The notes under the pieces are model-generated. The model saw nothing but the letters and a program-made list of their open reading frames with translations, made no database searches and had not been told where the DNA came from. From a virus: a DNA stretch of 28,440 bases. The stretch lies in IMG/VR virus record IMGVR_UViG_3300021425_000132, positions 1-28,440 of that record. One strand, given 5' to 3'. Of this stretch, positions 23,179-28,440 are shown one piece after another; position 1 is the first letter of the stretch; each line of letters starts with the position of its first letter. A program made the translations under genes and the position numbers.

Positions 23179-23351
23179 TATCGCCTCTTCTGCGCCTCAC
23201 GCTTGCGCTCCTCGGCCTCCAGGCTGTACAGAGCGAGCCAGTCCGTGAACTCCGCTGTGCTCATTGTAGCCCGCAGCGCGGCCCGGGTCATCCCCAGGTC
23301 ACGCGCCAGGATCAGCTCAAAGTAATCGCTACCCTTCTTCGCCAGTCGGGC
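23178..23351 (-). CDS. Tail assembly chaperone, gpT-like frameshift extension
   Basis: This frame has no start of its own with a ribosome site. Joined after Lys118 of the gpG-like protein it adds 57 residues (ARLAKKGSDYFELILARDLG, then MSTAEFTDWLALYSLE), a sequence like the gpT part of gpG-gpT chaperones and similar DUF-type tail chaperone C-termini. It overlaps the tape measure start by TAATG. The reading frame is +1 relative to gpG. The frameshift site is proposed at AAAA, 23355-23352. Confidence 0.72.
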   Translation of the reverse strand, partial: ARLAKKGSDYFELILARDLGMTRAALRATMSTAEFTDWLALYSLEAEERKREAQKRR

Positions 23352-23706
23352 TTTTGGCAGGCGTCACGTCCGTCTGCAACACACGCCCGATGGCCTGGTA
23401 TACCCGATTGAGCGCACCCAGGCTCTTGTTCCGAAGGGCCGGGATGTGCTCGTCATTGAACTTGGGTTCAACGACACAGGCTAGGAAAAGCAGGTCGCTG
23501 AACTTGTCGTCATCTCGCTTGGTGCCCGCCTGCTGGCCGGGTCCGGTGGCTGGCACCGTGACCTCGGCAGCTTTGGCGATACCATCATAGGCCGCACGAC
23601 TGAGCCCCTGCACCTTGACCTTGCCGCCCCACTCGGGCACCTCGACCACCTCGGAGGGTAGGTCGTTGGCTTCTAGGATTTGATCAACGGACAGGAACTC
23701 AGACAT
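23329..23706 (-). CDS. Tail assembly chaperone (gpG-like)
   Basis: A 125-residue protein (SEFLSVDQILEANDLPSEVV, then FSDLLFLACVVEPKFNDEHI and LNRVYQAIGRVL) matching the gpG-type chaperone that coats the tape measure during tail assembly, and found just before it. The ATG at 23706 has GAGGAGG upstream. Close to the end, TPAKSPTGEEG precedes the stop. A +1 shift at the lysine codon gives the longer 175-residue form. Confidence 0.85.
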   Translation of the reverse strand: MSEFLSVDQILEANDLPSEVVEVPEWGGKVKVQGLSRAAYDGIAKAAEVTVPATGPGQQAGTKRDDDKFSDLLFLACVVEPKFNDEHIPALRNKSLGALNRVYQAIGRVLQTDVTPAKSPTGEEG

Positions 23707-23717
23707 GGTGCCTCCTC

Positions 23718-24122
23718 TTAGTAGGTGCCGCGCGTCACATCGCCCGTAACTTGAAATTCAGCCGAGAACGATACTTTATCGCCCACGGGAGCCGTGACGT
23801 TGTAGCTGGTGCAGATGCACTCGCCAGTATACTTGATGTTACCGCCGGTCGTACCAGCCGGGCCATATTGGAACGAGCCAGCCAGGCCAATGATACCCGC
23901 GAGCACGCCGTCTGCGGTCGCGTCCCAGGAGCCTGAGATGCTGATCGTCGCATCCTTGAGACCACCGATATATTCTTTCGAGGCGTCCCCGAAGGTTGTG
24001 ACCTCTGCGGTATCAGCGGTTAACGGGAAGTCCACGTTGTCGCAATATGCCGAGATATCGGTGAGCGAGCCGCCGCTGTTGTCGATCTGAAATTCTGCTG
24101 TTTTGCCGTGCACGAATGCCAT
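23718..24122 (-). CDS. Tail tube protein, second paralog
   Basis: A 134-residue beta-rich protein (MAFVHGKTAEFQ) which shares ADTAEVTTFG, YIGGLKDAT and TSYNVTAPV blocks with the upstream tube protein (24138). It lacks that protein's C-terminal extension. It is probably either a second tube subunit mixed into the tail or a specialised subunit. ATG 24122 follows GGAGGG. Placed just before the chaperone gene, where a tail tube gene normally lies. Confidence 0.85.
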   Translation of the reverse strand: MAFVHGKTAEFQIDNSGGSLTDISAYCDNVDFPLTADTAEVTTFGDASKEYIGGLKDATISISGSWDATADGVLAGIIGLAGSFQYGPAGTTGGNIKYTGECICTSYNVTAPVGDKVSFSAEFQVTGDVTRGTY

Positions 24123-24137
24123 GGTTATACCCTCCTA

Positions 24138-24839
24138 TCAAAGCCGCGCGGTAGCCACGGCAAACGTCGCTGTTGTGAATGTACCCGATGCATCTACCCG
24201 AAGGTAGCGGTTAACCGTACCTGTTGCGGATTTCAACTCGCTGCCTTCAGCGGTCAACTGCGTGAAGGTGATCAGGTCAGCCCAGGCCACGTTGTCGGCG
24301 CTGTGCTGCACCTTGATCGTAATGTCTGTGCCCGTGAAGGCCGTGCAATGGAGCGTAGCCGTGGCCCCGTTCGCCGTGCTTGACGTGTTGTCATTGGCCG
24401 CCGTAGTGCCAGCCACCGTACGAGCCACCAGGTCAGCCAACAGGATGCCGCCTAGCAGGCCGTCGCTCACCTGGGCCTCTGCACTGATTGTGACCGCATC
24501 GGCCACGGGAGCCGTGACGTTATAGCTGGTCTCGATTGCCTGGCCCAGCTGCGCGCGGTTGCCGATGACGCCAGAGCCCGCTGGCACCACCGTGATGACA
24601 CGTGATCCACCGATGGCCGCCTGGAGCACCTCATCCACCGCGCTTGCGCTGCCGTCAAAGAAACCGCTAAAGCTCAGCGTCGCATCTTTGAGGCCGCCGA
24701 TGTAGGCCTTGCTATTCTCGCCAAAGGTCGTGACCTCGGCAGTGTCAGCCGTGGCTGCTGCGTCAACATTGTTAAGAAAAGCAGACAGGTCATAAGCGCC
24801 CACCAAAACCGCAGCGCCCTTGCCATGAATAAACGCCAT
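24138..24839 (-). CDS. Major tail tube protein with C-terminal extension
   Basis: A 233-residue protein. Residues 1-130 are the tail tube fold, sharing ADTAEVTTFG, YIGGLKDAT and TSYNVTAPV with the 134-residue neighbour. Residues about 135-233 add a beta domain (ATLHCTAFTGTDITIKVQHS, then YLRVDASGTFTTATFAVA) like the surface-exposed Ig-type or jelly-roll additions on phage tubes. It polymerises around the tape measure. ATG 24839 follows GGGGG and lies next to the preceding stop at 24841. Confidence 0.85.
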   Translation of the reverse strand: MAFIHGKGAAVLVGAYDLSAFLNNVDAAATADTAEVTTFGENSKAYIGGLKDATLSFSGFFDGSASAVDEVLQAAIGGSRVITVVPAGSGVIGNRAQLGQAIETSYNVTAPVADAVTISAEAQVSDGLLGGILLADLVARTVAGTTAANDNTSSTANGATATLHCTAFTGTDITIKVQHSADNVAWADLITFTQLTAEGSELKSATGTVNRYLRVDASGTFTTATFAVATARL

Positions 24840-24840
24840 C

Positions 24841-25017
24841 TTAGGCCCCCTTTCGCGGCCTACCGCGCCGCTTCGGCTGCGGCTGTGCCGCCTCCTGTAC
24901 CTCTATTGCCCCACACTCAATCAGCCAAGCTTCTGTGCCCTCTGGCAAGGCCTCAATGGTCGAGCCCGGCGGAAAGAACTGGTCACCGATTGTGACGCCC
25001 TTGTGAACCACAAACAT
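24841..25017 (-). CDS. Small protein with C-terminal AT-hook-like motif
   Basis: A 58-residue protein starting MFVVHKGVTIGDQFFPPGST and ending KRRGRPRKGA. The GRP core flanked by basic residues is an AT-hook-like minor-groove motif. Its N-terminal half looks like a small beta domain of unknown role. ATG 25017 overlaps the upstream stop as TGATG, and the tube gene begins two bases after its stop, so it is a real link in the head-tail operon. Function unknown; a DNA-binding or structural adaptor is possible. Confidence 0.75.
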   Translation of the reverse strand: MFVVHKGVTIGDQFFPPGSTIEALPEGTEAWLIECGAIEVQEAAQPQPKRRGRPRKGA

Positions 25018-25505
25018 CAGCCAATCACCTCCACCTCGAACTCACATCCAATATACGGCACCCCGGCCACCTCATAAACCCCGAAGTCGCGCGCCTCGAC
25101 GATGCGGGTACTATGAGCCGCGCCGCCCAGCGTAGGGTCTCCATCAATGGCAGCGCGCACGCTAAGCGCCCCATCAGGGCTCGCGAGATCGTCAACAAGA
25201 TCTTGCCCCTCACCTTCTGCTACCCGGCCAGCTAGCACCCGGATGGGGAACAGATAACGCGAGACGGGCGTGCGGAAGGCGAAGTCGTACCGCACCGACG
25301 ATGGCATCCCTACGATGGCCGCAGGCACGTATACGTTATCCGGGATGGTGTCGTAGACGTACAGGCCGAGGTTGACACCCTGACCTTCTGGTACGAGGAT
25401 ATCCCCATCTTCGGCTAGCAAGTCCTCGCCCGCCTCGGTGGCCAACGTTGCGCCGCCACTCAGCAGGTCGCGCAGACCGTCGCGCATTGTCTTGATGCTA
25501 GCCAA
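25017..25505 (-). CDS. Tail terminator/completion protein (gp17-like)
   Basis: A 162-residue protein in the usual place between the gp10-like joining protein and the tail tube. Motifs include SIKTMRDGLRDLL at the start, then YVYDTIPDNVYVPAAIVGMP and CEFEVEVIG at the end, like phage tail terminator proteins that cap the tube. An acidic stretch, ATEAGEDLLAEDGDILV (about 22-38), sits between the first helix and the core and resembles the hub insertion. The start is TTG 25505 with AAGGAGG six bases upstream; it overlaps the previous stop. No better start fits. Confidence 0.78.
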   Translation of the reverse strand: MASIKTMRDGLRDLLSGGATLATEAGEDLLAEDGDILVPEGQGVNLGLYVYDTIPDNVYVPAAIVGMPSSVRYDFAFRTPVSRYLFPIRVLAGRVAEGEGQDLVDDLASPDGALSVRAAIDGDPTLGGAAHSTRIVEARDFGVYEVAGVPYIGCEFEVEVIG

Positions 25506-26016
25506 GACTCGCCTCCTTAACCGCAGCCTTCAGCAGGCGCACATAGCGCGAGCGCATCGCCTCGAAGGGGTCGCGAAGGTAGCGCCGAGGCACAAGGCCG
25601 CCACGCTTCATGATGTTGCGTCCGATGGTATAGGCGTTCCAGTCCTCACCGCTGCGAGACTTACGCGCAGCCCAGGCATCTAGCACGCCAGGAGGTATGC
25701 CGTGCGGTTTCTTGGGCCAAGACGGATGATCGTGGGCCATTCCCGTACCGAACTCCATATAGGCCGCATAATTGACTTTGCCGCTGCCAAGTGTGCCGAT
25801 GCGCACAAAGGTTGGCAGCGGGCTTTTGTCCACCTCGTAAGTGATACGGCCGCGCAATAAGCCAGTGTCGACTGGGGCTCTTTTCTTGCTTGCGCTTGAG
25901 CCCTCTAGGCCGATACGATGCAGGGCCTTGCTCATCGGCTGCGCGAGGTTGGCATTGTTGCGCAGGGCCCTGATAAGCTCCGGTAGGCCTTCAATCTTGA
26001 CGGTCGCGCTGCTCAT
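25498..26016 (-). CDS. HK97 gp10-like head-tail joining protein
   Basis: A 172-residue protein. KIEGLPELIRALRNNAN, then KRAPVDTGLLRGRITY, and YAAYMEFGTGMAHDH are the recognition blocks of the HK97 gp10 family, which joins the head to the tail. Its C-terminus (RRYLRDPFEAMRSRY) is also typical. The ATG at 26016 overlaps the gp6-like stop as ATGA. Length is standard. Confidence 0.93.
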   Translation of the reverse strand: MSSATVKIEGLPELIRALRNNANLAQPMSKALHRIGLEGSSASKKRAPVDTGLLRGRITYEVDKSPLPTFVRIGTLGSGKVNYAAYMEFGTGMAHDHPSWPKKPHGIPPGVLDAWAARKSRSGEDWNAYTIGRNIMKRGGLVPRRYLRDPFEAMRSRYVRLLKAAVKEASLG

Positions 26017-26603
26017 ACCGCCCCCATCTCGTAGCGTCGGTATGGTTGCAGCAGGGCCCGCACCTCGGGGTCTTTGCTGGTCACGCGCATAAACCCAAGC
26101 TCGGGAGTACCAAGCACGCCGAATGGGGCATCCTTGCGCTTAAAATACCGCGTTGCCAGCAGCAAACAGGCCCGATTGATGGCCTGTGGGTGACTGCCGG
26201 TGGCACAATAGCCCCAGTCACCAATCACACGCACGCCGCGCCGCTCATCGAGCGGGAAGGCCCTGTTGCTGCCCGGTGCGATGTAGATTTGCCGATACGG
26301 TGCCGCCTCTGGTTCAAGCTCGTAGTCATTGACCGTTAGGGCGCTGTAACTCCGCAGGCCCGTGGTGTCGGTGCTAATTGATGTGACCGTCAACAGGTCG
26401 TCATCCAGGTCGACCCGCAGTGGTGCTGTAGCCTTAAAATACCGCGTCAGCGTCTCGGCGTAGAAACGACGCGAGCACTCCATGTCAATCGCACGGGACG
26501 CGGCCTCGATAGCAGATTCCAGCCGCGCATCATCGTTCGCTCCGGTGATGCCCAACCAGGTCTTGAGTTCTGATAAGGTCGCGTACCCGTTGACGATTGC
26601 CAT
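26013..26603 (-). CDS. Head-tail connector protein (HK97 gp6-like)
   Basis: A 196-residue adaptor that sits under the portal ring. The N-terminus (ATLSELKTWLGITGANDDAR, then LESAIEAASRAIDMECSRRF) is the hallmark of gp6-like connectors, and the C-terminal RACLLLATRYFKRKDAPFG block fits as well. The ATG at 26603 is directly next to the stop of the upstream gene. It is placed, as expected, before the gp10-like gene. Confidence 0.92.
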   Translation of the reverse strand: MAIVNGYATLSELKTWLGITGANDDARLESAIEAASRAIDMECSRRFYAETLTRYFKATAPLRVDLDDDLLTVTSISTDTTGLRSYSALTVNDYELEPEAAPYRQIYIAPGSNRAFPLDERRGVRVIGDWGYCATGSHPQAINRACLLLATRYFKRKDAPFGVLGTPELGFMRVTSKDPEVRALLQPYRRYEMGAV

Positions 26604-26939
26604 TTACCCCACCCCTGCGATGCAGACGTTAATGCCGCCTGAGGTATACGCCGTGGTCTTAGCCCTTAAGAACTGGATGCCGCCCAGGTATTCGAACACC
26701 AGCATCGTGGGCGCTGTCACCTTCTTCGCGAGGGAGTGATTTGAATCACCGACGTTGCGGCCAAACATCTCAAACCAGACCGTGCCGCATTGGCTGGCCT
26801 CGATTGTGATTTCGCCCACAAAGGTTCCGCTCACCTGGGCGCTGGCCTGCTTCATTCCAGCGACCTTGACGGCCGTGCCGACCACGCCGTTGGCCTGCGC
26901 GTTAGTCAGGCTGCTGGTGCGTTCAAGGATCCTAGCCAT
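26604..26939 (-). CDS. Hypothetical virion-region protein
   Basis: A 111-residue beta-rich protein (TNAQANGVVGTAVKVAGMKQ, then GEITIEASQCGTVWFEMFG). It resembles small structural proteins found near capsid genes and could be a decoration or head-completion protein. No family is certain. The ATG at 26939 lies in the head operon, with its stop directly before the connector gene. Confidence 0.65.
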   Translation of the reverse strand: MARILERTSSLTNAQANGVVGTAVKVAGMKQASAQVSGTFVGEITIEASQCGTVWFEMFGRNVGDSNHSLAKKVTAPTMLVFEYLGGIQFLRAKTTAYTSGGINVCIAGVG

Positions 26940-27129
26940 TCTTGCGCCTCCTCACGATCTTATCCTCTGGCGGTGCCTCTGGCGCTGTCGTGACCACCTC
27001 GACGCCCACCTCCTCGAAAGACAGCGGGCTGTCAGTCAATAGCGCCGCCTCCAGCTCTGCCGCCTCCACGATGTCACCGGGGGCAAACGCCCCGAGGCTG
27101 CTCTTGTAGCGACTCACGCAGCGCAACAT
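26932..27129 (-). CDS. Hypothetical small acidic protein with basic tail
   Basis: A 65-residue protein: acidic middle (AELEAALLTDSPLSFEEVG) and basic end (DKIVRRRKNG). The ATG at 27129 follows the upstream stop with no spacing. Such small proteins with a GDIV block and basic tail are common in phage head-tail regions; function unknown. Its stop overlaps the next gene start. Confidence 0.65.
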   Translation of the reverse strand: MLRCVSRYKSSLGAFAPGDIVEAAELEAALLTDSPLSFEEVGVEVVTTAPEAPPEDKIVRRRKNG

Positions 27130-27540
27130 CTAGATACCCTCGACCGCGAGGGCCACGAACACGGTCACGCTTAAGTCTGCGGTGGTTGCGTCCCAGGCCG
27201 CTGTGGTGCTGATTTCGACGCCGATTTTATCACCGGCAGCGAAGGGCACAGCGTCACGGTCAAAGATAGGCGTCGCTGCCGTCGCGGTCGTGATCGTCTG
27301 CGTGGTTGCAGCGACCTCGGTGCCGCCCTTGGTCACGCCAACAGTCAACTCACCAGCGGTAGCCGCTGCGGTTGTGTCAATCGACAGGGCCACCACAACG
27401 CCAGCGAAGGGCATCGAAACGCCTTCCACTTGCCCGGTGCTGTCCTTCAACTGAACGTCGGCCTGATCGGCTGCCAGGTTGGCTACACCGAACACGACGG
27501 GCACGACTTGATGACGAGAAAATTCGCGGGTAATTTGCAT
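27130..27540 (-). CDS. Probable head decoration or capsid-associated protein
   Basis: A 136-residue beta-rich, Thr/Ala-rich protein (VPVVFGVANLAADQADVQLK, then SMPFAGVVVALSIDTTAAAT). Its place directly after the capsid gene fits a decoration protein, an inference from position and composition. The ATG at 27540 has AAGGGGAAAGAA upstream, and it lies just behind the hairpin terminator that follows the capsid gene, so it may be expressed at a different level from capsid. Confidence 0.66.
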   Translation of the reverse strand: MQITREFSRHQVVPVVFGVANLAADQADVQLKDSTGQVEGVSMPFAGVVVALSIDTTAAATAGELTVGVTKGGTEVAATTQTITTATAATPIFDRDAVPFAAGDKIGVEISTTAAWDATTADLSVTVFVALAVEGI

Positions 27541-27559
27541 TTCTTTCCCCTTATGAAGA

Positions 27560-27586
27560 AGGCCCCACCCGTGGTGGGCAGGGCCT
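27560..27586 (-). terminator. Hairpin after the capsid gene (terminator or attenuator)
   Basis: Minus strand: CCCACC pairs with GGTGGG around a three-base loop, extended by AGGC with GCCT across a four-base bulge, then TTCTTC. The stem is GC-rich but the T run is weak. It lies 14 bases behind the capsid stop and 20 bases before the next start. Confidence 0.55.
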
Positions 27587-27599
27587 CAAGCGTCACACC

Positions 27600-28440
27600 T
27601 TAGAGCGAGATGTTATACAGGACGTCGGCCATCTCGATACCCGAGGCAGCGCCGGTAGCCGAGTAACGGCCCAGGCCCATACGCAGCGAGTATACGATGC
27701 GGCTTTGATCACGGCCGGGCAGACGCTCGACCTCAACCTTGATGCGACGACGCCAGCCAGCGGTCAAGCCGCGACGGTTGAAGCACACCACTTGGCCCTT
27801 GATGTTGTTCGTGCCCGTGGTCGACACCTTGCCGTCAGCCTCGGTCAGGCTCATCGCCATTGAGGACACCAGCGGGTTGCGCCCGATGGCGGCCAGTTGG
27901 CCGGTCAGCACGGTGGCTTGAGGGCCGAACTTGTCGACGGTCAACACCTCGTCCAACTGGGCGATAGCTTCAGCCGTGGTCGGGTCAGTCACATACACGA
28001 CGTCAGCCGGATTGATGGGATGACCCCAGTCAATCAGGTTGGCTTGGTCGCGCATCCGGGTCAACTGGGCCTTCAGGAGACCGAAGGAGACCACGCCGCC
28101 CGCGTCCTTGCTGTTGTTTGTGTTGTCGACCAGGCCGATGTGGCGCAGACCGTCGAAGGCGAGGTAATACTTGGTGTCGGCCGGGTCAGCGTCATCTAGG
28201 TTGATGTTGCCGGTCGCAGCGTTCGTGGTGTCACCGTTCAACACCACCGCGTCACTGTAGTGAGCGATAGCCAGAGCGGCTTGACGACGAAGGAACGGGA
28301 TGAAGGGAATGATGCTATCCTCTTCCAACTCGGTTGACCAGATTTGATGGATGATGAATTTCTTCGCGTCCACCTGCACCCGGTTCGAGCCGGTCTTGGA
28401 GGTCGCGTAGTCGCTCGCGTTGTTCGCGGTATTCTCGGCC
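27600..28440 (-). CDS. Major capsid protein, C-terminal part (HK97 fold), cut by the window edge
   Basis: The last 279 complete residues of the capsid protein, open to the window edge (ENTANNASDYATSKTGSNRV). Family blocks are IIHQIWSTELEEDSIIPFIP, ADVVYVTDPTTAEAIAQLDE and CFNRRGLTAGWRRRIKVEVE near the C-terminus, which form the P and A domains of the HK97 fold. Together with the N-terminal half at 1-555 the protein would have at least 464 residues. The piece is not in frame with the other half if the ends are simply joined: a gap of 3n+2 bases is needed, so some DNA is missing between the ends. Confidence 0.9.
   Translation of the reverse strand, partial: AENTANNASDYATSKTGSNRVQVDAKKFIIHQIWSTELEEDSIIPFIPFLRRQAALAIAHYSDAVVLNGDTTNAATGNINLDDADPADTKYYLAFDGLRHIGLVDNTNNSKDAGGVVSFGLLKAQLTRMRDQANLIDWGHPINPADVVYVTDPTTAEAIAQLDEVLTVDKFGPQATVLTGQLAAIGRNPLVSSMAMSLTEADGKVSTTGTNNIKGQVVCFNRRGLTAGWRRRIKVEVERLPGRDQSRIVYSLRMGLGRYSATGAASGIEMADVLYNISL

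Overview
The window is almost the whole genome of a small tailed double-stranded DNA phage with an HK97-type head and a long non-contractile tail (siphovirus morphology inferred: tape measure, tail tube and tail chaperone genes are present, and no sheath gene is seen). The DNA is GC-rich, genes are tightly packed, and start/stop overlaps of the TAATG, TGATG, ATGA and GTGA kinds are frequent, as expected for a bacteriophage. The host cannot be named from the sequence. An M15 peptidase endolysin and good Shine-Dalgarno sites fit a bacterial, probably Gram-negative, host. No integrase, excisionase, partition gene, tRNA or transposase was found, so a virulent life cycle is more likely than lysogeny, although a Cro/YdaS-like repressor is present.

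The two window ends carry complementary halves of one major capsid gene (N-terminal half at 1-555, C-terminal half at 27600-28440, both on the minus strand). The map is therefore best read as a circle, or a circularly permuted genome, opened inside the capsid gene with a short missing stretch.

Layout: the regulatory hub is 12554-12679, a divergent promoter region with a perfect palindrome overlapping both -35 boxes. Rightward (plus strand) lies a short recombination operon: ERF single-strand annealing protein, YqaJ-type exonuclease and SSB (12680-14216). It ends at a strong bidirectional terminator (14236-14273). Leftward (minus strand) come the Cro-like regulator, a lambda-O-like initiator with an iteron array and AT-rich tract inside its gene (probable replication origin), a DnaC-like helicase loader, a MazG-like enzyme and a run of small early proteins, several of them cysteine-rich. 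RusA resolvase, a ribbon-helix-helix protein, the terminase subunits and a DNA methyltransferase follow (3858-7419). After a structured non-coding gap (3693-3857) come the portal-MuF fusion, prohead protease and capsid.

Across the opened end the minus-strand order continues from 28440 downward: capsid C-terminus, a hairpin terminator, two unknown small proteins and one AT-hook-tailed protein, head-tail connectors, two paralogous tail tube genes, a tail chaperone gene with an apparent +1 frameshift, the tape measure, tail tip, fibre and collar genes, and finally a lysis cassette (XhlA-like membrane protein, M15 endolysin, holin) that converges on the recombination operon.

Regions that go beyond a routine annotation are the embedded origin, the divergent operator, three copies of a leader sequence (two with a TATAAT promoter), the +1 frameshift candidate, the duplicated tail tube, the three-part portal fusion and an acidic TEAG-type repeat shared by two unrelated tail proteins.
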